The notes below the pieces were generated by a model. That model had not been told where the DNA came from. It saw only the letters and a program-made list of their open reading frames with translations, and ran no database searches. From assembly GCA_965603355.1 (NCBI GenBank), contig CBFDCQ010000007.1, forward strand, positions 19,047-83,046: a stretch of DNA of 64,000 nucleotides, written 5' to 3'. Origin of the DNA: CBFDCQ01 sp965603355 (lineage in GTDB: Bacteria; Hydrogenedentota; CAZGCA01; CBFDCQ01). The translations under genes were made by a program, and so were the position numbers. Of the stretch, positions 45,992 through 55,100 are shown in pieces (within the stretch, counting starts at the first letter, position 1; every line of letters starts with the position of its first letter).

Positions 45992-46987
45992 TCATCCGCT
46001 CAGGATGTCCCTCCAGCGAAAGTATTGCTGGACCTGCGCATTTTCACGAAGGTTGTCGAGCCAATCGTTGAACTTTTCCTGTTCGCGCATCCGCCTCAGT
46101 CCCGACTCGATCTGAGCGCGCACATCTGATATCGGCGGAGCTGCCTGCGACGCGGCGCGTACAACCTTGGCTATGTAGAAGCCCTCGTCCGACCCCACTA
46201 CGTCGGTCACCTGTCCCTCGCGCATGGAGAACACCGCCTGCTCAACTTCGGAAGGAAGCTCCCCTAGACCTACCTCCACGGGTGCCCACGCGTCGCCATC
46301 GGATAGCCTTTCCGCAACTTGCTCAAAGTCGACACCCCCCTTGATCTCGGCCAACGCCTCTTCGAGCAGGGTTTTCTTCTCGGACCGCTCTGTCGGGGAC
46401 ATGTCCTTGTCGGCAGCCACAAGTATCTTCATCAGGGAGACTTTCAGCCCGGGCCCAAGCTCCTTCCCATGCTTCTCATAATAGTCCTGGATATCCTGCT
46501 CGGCGATGGTCACTTGCTGCCGAAACCCGCGGCGTTTGAGCGCGGTGGTCTTCCTCACAAGAAGGCTTTCCTTCTGCCTTTCGCGCCAGGTAACCACTGT
46601 CTCCCCTCTTTCCGCAAGGGCGCTATGGAACTCCTCCTCGGAGCCAAACTTCGCTTGGTCCTCCTTCATAGCTTCATCCACCCGCGACTCCTCGATCTCG
46701 ACACTCGTCTTCCTCGCCTCCTGAAGAATGAGCTTGCCCGCAATAACTTCTTCCACGAGCATTCTCGCTTGTGCCAGGAAGGCGCCGTCCGTGAGCCGGC
46801 GCCCGGATTCGCTCAGATAAACTTTCTTGAACGGTTCGATGAGTCCGATCAGTTCGCTCCGCAGTATGACGTCGTCGTTCACTACCACGGCGACCTCGTC
46901 AATGATCTCCGACCGGGCACTCCCGGGAAACAACACCAGCAATGGGAGAAAAAACCCAACGAAAAGCAGTCTGTAGCGCGAAATCAT
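45992..46987 (-). CDS. surA: Periplasmic peptidyl-prolyl isomerase/chaperone, SurA-like
   Basis: 331 residues from ATG 46987 (AAAGGAGGGT upstream). Signal peptide about 1-26 (LLFVGFFLPLLVLFPGSARS). The N-terminal chaperone domain starts IIDEVAVVVNDDVILRSEL, a SurA hallmark. One parvulin-type PPIase domain follows (VSLMKILVAADKDMSPTER...ALAEIKGGVDFEQVAERLSDGDAWAPVEVGLGELP...VFSMREGQVTDVV...FYIAKV). E. coli SurA has two parvulin domains, so this is the shorter single-parvulin form. It helps fold outer-membrane proteins such as the TolC-like and porin-like products in this window. Confidence 0.85.
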   Translation of the reverse strand: MISRYRLLFVGFFLPLLVLFPGSARSEIIDEVAVVVNDDVILRSELIGLIEPFKKVYLSESGRRLTDGAFLAQARMLVEEVIAGKLILQEARKTSVEIEESRVDEAMKEDQAKFGSEEEFHSALAERGETVVTWRERQKESLLVRKTTALKRRGFRQQVTIAEQDIQDYYEKHGKELGPGLKVSLMKILVAADKDMSPTERSEKKTLLEEALAEIKGGVDFEQVAERLSDGDAWAPVEVGLGELPSEVEQAVFSMREGQVTDVVGSDEGFYIAKVVRAASQAAPPISDVRAQIESGLRRMREQEKFNDWLDNLRENAQVQQYFRWRDILSG

Positions 46988-47033
46988 GAAGAAAACCCTC
47001 CTTTGATGTCCTTGGCTGACGAGGCGCGTCTCC

Positions 47034-50000
47034 TCAACTTGCGGCACCAATTTCCTCAAGCACGTCTCGTGCAGTTGACAACATCCCCTCTTCTTGATTA
47101 TCTGTCAGTTTGACTGTGAATCGCAGACCGCGATCAGAGTCCAGCTCGGCTCTCCGTCCGTATCTGCCCAAGAGCCGGCGCAAAACGCTTCCGTCCGGCT
47201 CAATCCCGCTCCGGAACCTGAACAGCAGCGTGCTTTTGACGCGACCTACAAGCTCGATACCTGTGTCAGCTCCCATCAGCCTCAGCGACATCGTGGCCAT
47301 CAGCATCTTCGTCTGCTGCGGCAAAGGTCCGTACCTGTCAGCAAGCTCCCGGCCGATCTCGCCCAGCTGCGCCTCGGTTTGCGCTCCGCTGATCCGTTTG
47401 TAAAAGGCTATCTTTTGTGCCGGCGATGGGACATATTCGTCGGGAAGGTGTGCATCAATGCCGAGATCCACGACCGGGAGGATCCGGCGTTTGACCTTCT
47501 CGCCTCTAAACTCCCTGGCTGCTTCCTCAACGAGCTCGGAGTACAGCTCGAACCCCACGGCTGCAACATGCCCGTGTTGTTCAACACCGAGTATGTTGCC
47601 CGCACCGCGTATTTCGAGATCTCGAAGCGCTATCTTGTATCCTGAGCCGAGGTCCGAGAAATCCTGCAGAGTCTTCAGCCGTTTTCTGGCAATCTCGGTC
47701 AGCGCCCGCTCTTCCGGAACGAGCAGGTATGCATACGCTCTATGTTTGTACCGGCCGACCCTGCCTCGCAGCTGGTAAAGGTCTGCAAGCCCGAAACAGT
47801 CCGCTCGGTTGATCAGTATTGTGTTTACGTTCGGTATGTCAAGTCCGGACTCGATGATCGTCGTCGACACAAGGACATCGATTCGCCTGTTGACGAAATC
47901 GACCATGCCCCGCTCCAGATCGCGTTCCGGCATCCTTCCATGAGCGACCGCAATCTGCGCTTTCGGCACCAGCTTCTGCAGTCGCGCCGCCTCAGAGTAT
48001 ATCGTATCGATCCGGTTGTGGACGAAGAACACCTGCCCGTCGCGGGCAAGCTCGCGCAAGATGGCTTCCCTGATAATGTTTTCGTCGTAGCCGATCACAG
48101 TGGTATGGATGGGAATTCGGTCTTCCGGCGCGGTGTTGATCACGCTCATGTCGCGAATACCCATCAGCGACAGATGAAGCGTACGAGGTATTGGCGTGGC
48201 GCTCAGGGTGATCACGTCAACCTGCTTGCGCAGTTGTTTCAATCGCTCCTTATGAGCCACTCCGAACCGCTGTTCCTCGTCTATGACCACGAGTCCGAGG
48301 TCACGGAACCGCACATCTTTCGACAACAACCTGTGTGTGCCGATGACTATGTCGACCGTCCCCTTTTCGAGCCGAGCCAGTATCTCCCGCTGTTCCGCGC
48401 GGCTCCTGAACCTGCTGAGCATCTCGATTATGACGGGGTAATCGGCAAACCGTTCCTTGAACGTATTGTAGTGTTGCTGAGCCAGTATGGTCGTCGGGGC
48501 CAGCACGACGGCCTGTTTGTCTTCCATTGTTACCTTGAACGCAGCCCTCATGGCAACCTCTGTCTTGCCATATCCGACGTCGCCGCAGATCAGTCGATCC
48601 ATAGGTCTGGCCTGCCCCATGTCGTTCTTCACATCCTGAATGGCCTTCTCCTGGTCGGGGGTTTCCTGGTACGGGAAGGCATCTTCAAACTCCTTCTGCC
48701 AGACAGTGTCTGCAGAAAAGAGGAATCCTTCCAACGCCTGCCGTGCGGCGTACAGCTCCAGCAGATCCGCCGTCATATCCCTTACGGCGCGGCTGACCTT
48801 GTCCTTTGTTCTCCCCCACGCAGTGCCGCCGATCTTGTCAAGCGGCGGCGTGCCACTGTCCGCTCCCACATACTTCTGCACCAGGCTGATCTGCGTTATG
48901 GGCACGTACAACTTGTCACCCCGCCGGTATCCAATGCTGAGAAAATCGCCTTTCTTGTCCTCCAACCTTGTCAGACCGAGGTATTTTCCTATCCCATGCT
49001 CAAGGTGCACGACATAATCGCCTGTCCGCAAGTCCTCCAGGGCGTAAATGGGTGCTCCAGAACTGAATCGCCGTCTCGGGCGACGCCAGTAGTGCCTGCC
49101 GAAGAGTTCCTTGCCGCTGAGTATGGCGAGCCGCTGGTCCGGAACCGAGAACCCACCTCGAAGCCGTCCTATCGTCGTTGTCAGCCGCGACTCCGCCTCG
49201 TCAACCTCGTAACCTTTGTCGGCCAGCAGTTCCTTGAGTCTCCTTCGTTCCCCATCGTTGTTGCAGACAAATACGACCTCATACCCGTCATCCCACCAGT
49301 GGCGCAACTGGTCCCAGAAAAGCTCGAGATTACCCTCCCAGCCCGCCATGGACCGCGTTTCGGTAAACACTCTCTCTCCGCGTGGCTCGCCCTGGGCTAC
49401 ATGGCCGACGACGAGCTGGCGGAACCCGCCGAGCCTTTCGGTCAGGCTGGACCACGAGAGCGTTCCGGGATCGTCCGCGAACTCGCGGTCCACCTCCTGC
49501 GCCTCGGTTGCCACTGAGACCGGCTCGTCGATTACCACGAGAGTGTCAGCCGGAAGGTAGTCGCTGATCGCGGTGGACAGCTTCTTGTCACGCAGCAGGG
49601 TTTCGTTCAGTTGTTTCTCCGACCGGGGTAAGACCCGTACGCTTTCCACGCGTTCCACGGATCTCTGCGTCGCGGGATCGAATGTGCGTATGGAATCGAT
49701 TTCGTCACCCAGAAACTCGAGCCTGTAAGGCATCTCGCCGGATATTGTATAAATGTCGAATATGCCGCCGCGCACACTCATCTCACCGGGCCTGTCCACC
49801 ATCGTCGTCCTGTCATAGCCCAGCTCAGACAGGCGGCGGTTGAGCTCCGAGATGGATAGCTCGTCGCCTCGATTGACGAGAACCGTGCGGCTGGCGAGCA
49901 AATCCTTCGGCACTACGAGCTGCATCACCGACCGTACAGTAGCTATAACGTGGGCGGGCGCCGTCTCGGCGGGAGGAAAGACCAGCCGTTCAAGCGCCGC

Positions 50001-50306
50001 CAGCCGTTCCGCCATTATCTCGTCGGAAGGGCCAACGTCGTCGCCGGGAAGAACTTGCCATGAAGGGAAAAACACCGCGCACGACGGATCGGCGAACGTG
50101 CAGATATCGTCGTGAATATCCTCGGATTCGCTCCTGCCGGCGGCAACGATGAGAAGATTACAGCCAAGCCTCTTGGCAACGCCCACGGCCAGATGCGCCC
50201 TTGCGGACGCCCACAGACCGTATACCTCGATACAGGTACGCCGGGACGCCTCAAGCGCCTCTACAACCCTGTCCTCTACTTGGTTTCCTTGAACCGTGGT
50301 AATCAT
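47034..50306 (-). CDS. mfd: Transcription-repair coupling factor
   Basis: About 1090 residues from ATG 50306 (no clear ribosome-binding site; nearby in-frame GTG codons are possible). The N-terminal UvrB-like module is followed by an RNA-polymerase-interacting CarD-like domain (LEDLRTGDYVVHLEHGIGKYLGL). The translocase core has ICGDVGYGKTEVAMRAAF (Walker A, near residue 574), DEEQRFGV (motif II, near 675) and LSATPIPRTLHLSLMGIRDMS. It also shows ESGLDIPNVNTILINRAD, QLRGRVGR and the C-terminal TRCF domain (PDEYVPSPAQKIAFYKRI). It dislodges stalled RNA polymerase and recruits UvrA. Complete and unremarkable in length. Confidence 0.96.
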   Translation of the reverse strand: MITTVQGNQVEDRVVEALEASRRTCIEVYGLWASARAHLAVGVAKRLGCNLLIVAAGRSESEDIHDDICTFADPSCAVFFPSWQVLPGDDVGPSDEIMAERLAALERLVFPPAETAPAHVIATVRSVMQLVVPKDLLASRTVLVNRGDELSISELNRRLSELGYDRTTMVDRPGEMSVRGGIFDIYTISGEMPYRLEFLGDEIDSIRTFDPATQRSVERVESVRVLPRSEKQLNETLLRDKKLSTAISDYLPADTLVVIDEPVSVATEAQEVDREFADDPGTLSWSSLTERLGGFRQLVVGHVAQGEPRGERVFTETRSMAGWEGNLELFWDQLRHWWDDGYEVVFVCNNDGERRRLKELLADKGYEVDEAESRLTTTIGRLRGGFSVPDQRLAILSGKELFGRHYWRRPRRRFSSGAPIYALEDLRTGDYVVHLEHGIGKYLGLTRLEDKKGDFLSIGYRRGDKLYVPITQISLVQKYVGADSGTPPLDKIGGTAWGRTKDKVSRAVRDMTADLLELYAARQALEGFLFSADTVWQKEFEDAFPYQETPDQEKAIQDVKNDMGQARPMDRLICGDVGYGKTEVAMRAAFKVTMEDKQAVVLAPTTILAQQHYNTFKERFADYPVIIEMLSRFRSRAEQREILARLEKGTVDIVIGTHRLLSKDVRFRDLGLVVIDEEQRFGVAHKERLKQLRKQVDVITLSATPIPRTLHLSLMGIRDMSVINTAPEDRIPIHTTVIGYDENIIREAILRELARDGQVFFVHNRIDTIYSEAARLQKLVPKAQIAVAHGRMPERDLERGMVDFVNRRIDVLVSTTIIESGLDIPNVNTILINRADCFGLADLYQLRGRVGRYKHRAYAYLLVPEERALTEIARKRLKTLQDFSDLGSGYKIALRDLEIRGAGNILGVEQHGHVAAVGFELYSELVEEAAREFRGEKVKRRILPVVDLGIDAHLPDEYVPSPAQKIAFYKRISGAQTEAQLGEIGRELADRYGPLPQQTKMLMATMSLRLMGADTGIELVGRVKSTLLFRFRSGIEPDGSVLRRLLGRYGRRAELDSDRGLRFTVKLTDNQEEGMLSTARDVLEEIGAAS

Positions 50307-50400
50307 CCGTTCATGCCGGGTAGTGCGCCCGGCGCGCCTGCGCACGTTCAGAGAACCGCACACGACATTTCCCGCAATGCGCACTCTAATCGTGCCGCGC

Positions 50401-52326
50401 TCAGGCAGGGCGCTGGATAAGAGACCTGACTTGCTCCGCGATCGCCGCCGCGGTGAGCCCGCACAAGTCGAGTAATTTGGAACGCGCACCGTGCTCCACG
50501 AAGGCCGACGGCAGCCCCAACCCGCGTAGCACCACTTTCTGCAGGCACCCTTCCCTTTCAGCAAACTCCATTACCGCACTTCCGAAACCACCGTCAAGAA
50601 CGTGTTCCTCAACCGTGACCATGCACGGAACGTCCGAGAAGAGCCGTCTGAGCAGCTCGGCGTCCAGCGGCTTAGCAAAACGCGCGTCCGCGACGGCGAC
50701 GTTCATACCCTCGTTTTCAAGCATTCTTGCGGCTTCCAGAGAAGGATGGACCATGCTGCCCAGCGCCACTATGGCCGCGTCCTTCCCTTCCCTGAGAAGT
50801 TCTCCGACGCCGCGACGGATGGGTTCCCCGGCTTCGCAAACGGGGGCAGGAGCAGCGTCGCGAGGATACCGGATAGCCACCGGTCCCCGCGCGATTCCAT
50901 CATCGCTCATCGCCCACGAAAGCATCAGCCTGAGCTGTTCCGCGTCACGCGGCGCCGCAACGGTCATGTTGGGTATCGCGCGCAGATAAGCTATGTCGAA
51001 CAGCCCGTGATGAGTCGGACCGTCCCGACCAACCAAACCGGCCCTGTCCAAGGCGAACAGAACAGGCAGGTTCTGTATGCAAACGTCGTGGACAATCTGA
51101 TCGTATGCTCGCTGCAAGAACGTCGAGTAGATCGCTACCACAGGCAATACGCCCTGGACGGCAAGTCCCGCCGCGAAGGTCACCGCATGCTGCTCAGCTA
51201 TACCCACGTCGAAGAACCGTTCCGGAAGCGCTTCCGCAAACTTGTCCAGACCGGTCCCCGGGGCCATAGCGGCGGTAATTGCGACGATCCGATCGTCCTT
51301 TTCCGCTAAAGACAGGATTGTCTCGGCAAACACGTCGGTGTACGCCTTCGATACGATGCCATTTGGCCCCTCATCCTTCTCTAGAACCTTCTTGCCTTTC
51401 GCGTTGCCGGTTTCCACGTCGAATGGGCTGGCACCGTGGAATCCCGCAGGGTCTTGTTCCGCCGGACCGTACCCGCTGCCCTTCTTCGTCACGGCGTGCA
51501 ACAGGATCGGCCCTTTGAGGTGACGTATGTTCTCGAGAGTGCGGGTCAGAACTGCCAGATTATGCCCATCAACCGGGCCGACATATCTGAACCCCAACTC
51601 CTCAAAAATCGCTCCGGGGGTAACGAAATTCTTTATTGTCTCCTCAAGTCGCCTCGCTGCCTTGAACACTTTTGTGCCGATGCCGGGGATCTTTTTCAGA
51701 ATCAGCTCAATATCGGTCTTGGCCCGGTTGTAAACCGTAGCGGTGATTATCCTGGTCAGATACGCCGAGAGAGCGCCGACGCTCGGCGATATTGCCATCT
51801 CATTATCGTTGAGCACGACGATGATGTCGAGACCCGCATGACCGGCGTGATTAAGAGCCTCAAACGCCATGCCAGCCGTCAAAGCGCCGTCACCAATGAA
51901 TGCTACCGCCTTGTAATCCTCTCCCCGCAGCTCCCTGGCGTACGCCATGCCGAGCGCCGCCGACACGCTCGTCGAACTGTGGCCAGCGCCAAAACAGTCG
52001 TACGGACTTTCCGCGCGGCTCGGAAAACCGCTCAGACCGCCGTGGTCACGAAGCGTCGAGAACCTGTCGCGCCTGCCCGTGATGAGCTTGTGCGCGTAAG
52101 CCTGGTGTCCGACGTCCCAGACGATCTTGTCGCGCGGCGTATCGAACACCTTATGCAGCGCTAGAATGAGCTCCACCGCGCCAAGATTCGAAGCGAGGTG
52201 TCCTCCCTTGGCCGAGACAACCTCGATGATCTTCTCCCGGATCTCGCCGGCCAGCTGTTCCAGCTCCTCCAGCGTCATATCCCGAATGTCCGCAGGGCTA
52301 TTCACCCTGTCTAGTAATCGCTCCAC
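50401..52326 (-). CDS. dxs: 1-deoxy-D-xylulose-5-phosphate synthase
   Basis: First enzyme of the MEP isoprenoid pathway, joining pyruvate and glyceraldehyde-3-phosphate with TPP. The GTG at 52326 (MERLLDRVNSP...) follows GAGGGAGGAAAC and gives the usual 641 residues; an upstream ATG lacks a site. Landmarks: GGHLASNLGAVELILALH, DKIVWDVGHQAYAHKLITGR, GAGHSSTSVSAALGMA, FIGDGALTAGMAFEALNHAG (TPP), FFDVGIAEQHAVTFAAGLA (catalytic Glu) and HHGLFDIAYLRAIPNM. It sits directly behind ispA, giving a local isoprenoid pair. Confidence 0.97.
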   Translation of the reverse strand: MERLLDRVNSPADIRDMTLEELEQLAGEIREKIIEVVSAKGGHLASNLGAVELILALHKVFDTPRDKIVWDVGHQAYAHKLITGRRDRFSTLRDHGGLSGFPSRAESPYDCFGAGHSSTSVSAALGMAYARELRGEDYKAVAFIGDGALTAGMAFEALNHAGHAGLDIIVVLNDNEMAISPSVGALSAYLTRIITATVYNRAKTDIELILKKIPGIGTKVFKAARRLEETIKNFVTPGAIFEELGFRYVGPVDGHNLAVLTRTLENIRHLKGPILLHAVTKKGSGYGPAEQDPAGFHGASPFDVETGNAKGKKVLEKDEGPNGIVSKAYTDVFAETILSLAEKDDRIVAITAAMAPGTGLDKFAEALPERFFDVGIAEQHAVTFAAGLAVQGVLPVVAIYSTFLQRAYDQIVHDVCIQNLPVLFALDRAGLVGRDGPTHHGLFDIAYLRAIPNMTVAAPRDAEQLRLMLSWAMSDDGIARGPVAIRYPRDAAPAPVCEAGEPIRRGVGELLREGKDAAIVALGSMVHPSLEAARMLENEGMNVAVADARFAKPLDAELLRRLFSDVPCMVTVEEHVLDGGFGSAVMEFAEREGCLQKVVLRGLGLPSAFVEHGARSKLLDLCGLTAAAIAEQVRSLIQRPA

Positions 52327-52361
52327 GTTTCCTCCCTCTTGATTAGCAGCGTGTCTGACCA

Positions 52362-53252
52362 TCACGATTCCCTGTTGACCACGAGGTCAGCTAAGTTCTC
52401 CAACATCAGTGCCTTATCGCCAAACGGCTCCAAGGCGCGTTTCGCTTCTCCTATGTATTGCGCGGCGCGTTCACGAGCACCATCCAGACCCAGCGCACGC
52501 ACCAGCGAGTTCTTCTCGCTCTCCTCGTCCTTTCGCAGACGTTTGCCCATCTTTGATTCATCGCCGACCGCGTCAAGCACGTCGTCACTTATCTGAAACG
52601 CCGTCCCGAGACACTGACCGTACCTCGTCATACTGTCAACGTCAGTCTTCGACGCTCCTGCGAGTATGGCGCCGATCCTCGCCGAGACGCCTATAAGGGC
52701 GCCGGTTTTCAGCCGGTCGAGGGTCTCTATTTGCTCCGAATCCAGCTCGACGCCGGTGCCCTCGATATCTATCGCCTGTCCGCCAACCATTCCCGCCGCA
52801 CCGCACGCGCCCGCTACATCGGAAACCACGTCAAGGACCTGCGAGTCCGTCACGCCCGGCACCTCGCGGTTGCGCGCCAGCAGGTCGAACGCCGCAGTCA
52901 GCAACGCGTCTCCAGCCAATATGGCTATCGCCTCACCGAACACCTTGTGCGATGTCGGCTTACCGCGCCTGAAATCGTCGTCGTCCATACTCGGCAGGTC
53001 GTCGTGTACCAGCGAGTACGTGTGAATCAACTCGAGCGCGCAAGCCGCAGGCATCACGGTCTCCATACCCTTGTCGAAAACCTCCGCAGCAGCTATCGCA
53101 AGTGTCGGGCGAAAACGTTTCCCGCCGCTGAACAGCGTGTGCTTCATGGCCTTATGAAGCGTGTCGTTGCCTATCTCGCTGCGCTCCATATAATCCGCGA
53201 GATAACTCTCGACCGCCGCCCTTCTTGTCGCGAAATACTCCTTGAACTCCAT
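52362..53252 (-). CDS. ispA: Short-chain polyprenyl diphosphate synthase (farnesyl/geranylgeranyl type)
   Basis: 296 residues. Both Asp-rich motifs are present: DDLPSMDDDDFRRG (first, DDxxxxD type with four residues between the Asp pairs, as in bacterial FPP/GGPP synthases) and DDVLDAVGDESKMGK (second). KHTLFSGGKRFRPTL binds isopentenyl diphosphate. It elongates DMAPP/GPP with IPP for undecaprenyl and quinone side chains. Starts near GGGTGACA-ATG. It lies between dxs (35 bp downstream) and xseB (about 20 bp upstream), the widespread xseA-xseB-ispA-dxs order. Confidence 0.93.
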   Translation of the reverse strand: MEFKEYFATRRAAVESYLADYMERSEIGNDTLHKAMKHTLFSGGKRFRPTLAIAAAEVFDKGMETVMPAACALELIHTYSLVHDDLPSMDDDDFRRGKPTSHKVFGEAIAILAGDALLTAAFDLLARNREVPGVTDSQVLDVVSDVAGACGAAGMVGGQAIDIEGTGVELDSEQIETLDRLKTGALIGVSARIGAILAGASKTDVDSMTRYGQCLGTAFQISDDVLDAVGDESKMGKRLRKDEESEKNSLVRALGLDGARERAAQYIGEAKRALEPFGDKALMLENLADLVVNRES

Positions 53253-53273
53253 TGTCACCCGCCTGCACCGTGC

Positions 53274-53549
53274 TCAGAAAAGCAGGTCTTCTTCTTCTTC
53301 TTCCTCCGCTCCCGGCTGCTCGGGTCGCTCCGCGTCGAAAGGTTTGGCCTCCAACTTACCCTCGGTGGTCTTGGCCAGCGTCTCGATCTTCTTTTCCGCT
53401 TCTTTCAGCTTCTTGGAGCAGAACCGCGAGAGCTTTACTCCCTCCTCGAACTTCTTGAGCGAGTCCTCCAGCGGTAGTCCCCCTTCCTCGAGCTCTTCGA
53501 CGATCTTTTCGAGTTCCTCCATCGCTTTTTCGAATTTCATTTCAGCCAT
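53274..53549 (-). CDS. xseB: Exodeoxyribonuclease VII small subunit
   Basis: 91 residues from ATG 53549 (GGAGATAA upstream), overlapping the xseA stop by 8 bp. The core MKFEKAMEELEKIVEELEEGGLPLEDSLKKFEEGVKLSRFCSKKLKEAEKKIETL is a clear XseB helical hairpin. A low-complexity acidic tail ending in six consecutive Glu and DLLF extends it slightly beyond the usual 75-80 residues. It binds XseA to form the ssDNA exonuclease. Confidence 0.93.
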   Translation of the reverse strand: MAEMKFEKAMEELEKIVEELEEGGLPLEDSLKKFEEGVKLSRFCSKKLKEAEKKIETLAKTTEGKLEAKPFDAERPEQPGAEEEEEEDLLF

Positions 53550-54981
53550 TGCTCTTATCTCCGGTCCGCCGCGGCGGATCTTCGACTTTCTCCGACGCGT
53601 CCTCGGCAGGCTGCACCTCATCCACGCTCAGCTTAGCGCTCCCCCTGTGTAGCTGTAAACGTACCGCATCGCCGGGCGACAACGCGCCCGCATCTCTGAG
53701 CAGGAGGTTCTCCGGCAGTTTCCACGCCAACGCGTATCCGCGAGAGAGGACTGCCAGCGGGCTCAGCGAATCGAGTTTACCCACAACCGTTTCCAGCTGC
53801 CCCCGCAACATCTCCATCCGATGTATGCAACCGACCCTCAGCCTCGAGACCGCGTCCTGAAGAAGCTCACACCCACGCGCCACCTGCACTCCAGGGCTTA
53901 AGAGCATGACGGCGGTGCCTGCCCTCTCGACGCGCGACCGCACCTGCTGCACAGCCGTTCGCGCGGTCTGTTCCGCTCGCATCGTCAGCTCGTCCACACG
54001 CTGGGCAAGCTGCCTGAGCGGCTCGGTCGGCCGCTGAAACACATATGATTCCGTGCAAAGCTCCAGTCTGTGACGCAGCGAGTCCAGATGCTGCCGCAAC
54101 CGCCCCTCGAGCTGCTTCTCGAGCGCCTCGACGTGCCCAATCAACGTCTCGCGCTCCTGCACGACGAGTTCCGCCGCCGCAGAAGGTGTCGGCGCGCGCA
54201 CGTCGCTCACGAAATCCGCTATTGTGAAATCTATCTCATGTCCGACGGCGGATATGACCGGCGTCTCGCACTCGTAGATCGCCCGCGCGACAACCTCCTC
54301 ATTGAACGCCCAGAGGTCCTCGAGCGACCCGCCGCCTCTGCTGACGATGATCACGTCCACGTTGGCGAGCCGGTCAACATCCCTTATCGCATCGGCGATC
54401 TGGCCCGCCGCCGCGTCGCCCTGAACCAGCACCGGCCGAATCAGTATATGCACGTTCGAGAACCGCCGCTCGATTACGTTCAGTATATCACGTATCGCCG
54501 CGCCGGTAGGCGACGTCACGACACCTATCCGCTGCGGCAACATCGGCAGCGGTTTCTTATGTTCCGGGTCGAACAGCCCCTCCTTCTCGAGTTTCTCCTT
54601 GAGCTGCTCGAAAGCGAGCTGTAACGCGCCGACGCCCCTAGGTTCGAGCTGTTCGGCGATTAGCTGGTAGTTGCCCCGGCGCTCGTAAACACTCACCAGC
54701 CCGCCGGCTATCACCTCCATACCGTCCTCGAGCCGGAACTTGAGCCGTGCGTTCCTGCCCTTGAACATCACGATTGCCAACTGGCTGTCCGCATCTTTCA
54801 GAGTGAAATACCAATGCCCCGAGGTGGGGCGGCGAAGGTTGGAAACCTCGCCGACGACCCAGACGAAACCTACCGCATCTTCCAGCAGCGACTTTATCCG
54901 CCGGGTCAGCTCCGTTACGGTGAGCACCAGTTTCGTGCTCTCGACCTCGTCGCGGGTTTCAGGTAAGTTCACGGCGTCCAT
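53542..54981 (-). CDS. xseA: Exodeoxyribonuclease VII large subunit
   Basis: 479 residues. N-terminal OB-fold (LTVTELTRRIKSLLEDAVGFVWVVGEVSNLRRPTSGHWYFTLKD). The catalytic region has IGVVTSPTGAAIRDILNVIERR, VDVIIVSRGGGSLEDLWAFNEE and VISAVGHEIDFTIADFVSDVRAPTPSAAAE, all conserved, and a long coiled-coil arm. The C-terminal strand motif VLSRGYAL is also present. It degrades ssDNA to oligonucleotides with XseB. ATG 54981 is used; a GTG three codons earlier is possible. It heads the long minus-strand run and is preceded by a promoter and a leader terminator (listed separately). Confidence 0.95.
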   Translation of the reverse strand: MDAVNLPETRDEVESTKLVLTVTELTRRIKSLLEDAVGFVWVVGEVSNLRRPTSGHWYFTLKDADSQLAIVMFKGRNARLKFRLEDGMEVIAGGLVSVYERRGNYQLIAEQLEPRGVGALQLAFEQLKEKLEKEGLFDPEHKKPLPMLPQRIGVVTSPTGAAIRDILNVIERRFSNVHILIRPVLVQGDAAAGQIADAIRDVDRLANVDVIIVSRGGGSLEDLWAFNEEVVARAIYECETPVISAVGHEIDFTIADFVSDVRAPTPSAAAELVVQERETLIGHVEALEKQLEGRLRQHLDSLRHRLELCTESYVFQRPTEPLRQLAQRVDELTMRAEQTARTAVQQVRSRVERAGTAVMLLSPGVQVARGCELLQDAVSRLRVGCIHRMEMLRGQLETVVGKLDSLSPLAVLSRGYALAWKLPENLLLRDAGALSPGDAVRLQLHRGSAKLSVDEVQPAEDASEKVEDPPRRTGDKSNG

Positions 54982-54998
54982 TTCCGGCACTCACGCAC

Positions 54999-55039
54999 AA
55001 AATAAAAAACGCCCCCCTTCCGCCCAGGCAAAAAGGGGC
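54999..55039 (-). terminator. Intrinsic terminator/attenuator in the xseA leader
   Basis: On the minus strand GCCCCTT and AAGGGGGGC can pair (55011-55039), directly followed by TTTTTTATTTT. The U-run ends only 17 nt before the xseA ATG and lies downstream of the promoter at 55072-55100, so it would stop transcripts before the housekeeping run. Alternatively it ends transcription coming from the decayed gene upstream. Confidence 0.65.
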
Positions 55040-55071
55040 AGGCCTATAATAACACTCTCTTATCTGCGCAA

Positions 55072-55100
55072 ATTATAGCAAGATCACGGACTTAAGACAA
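55072..55100 (-). promoter_or_regulatory. Sigma70-like promoter for the xseA-...-ftsB run
   Basis: Minus-strand TTGTCT, exactly 17 nt, and a perfect TATAAT. Expected start of transcription near 55065, about 25 nt ahead of the leader hairpin. Confidence 0.65.

Noticed and set aside
47742..49517. 591-residue plus-strand open frame inside mfd
   Set aside because: Antisense shadow of a fully conserved mfd; long shadows are common in GC-rich genes.
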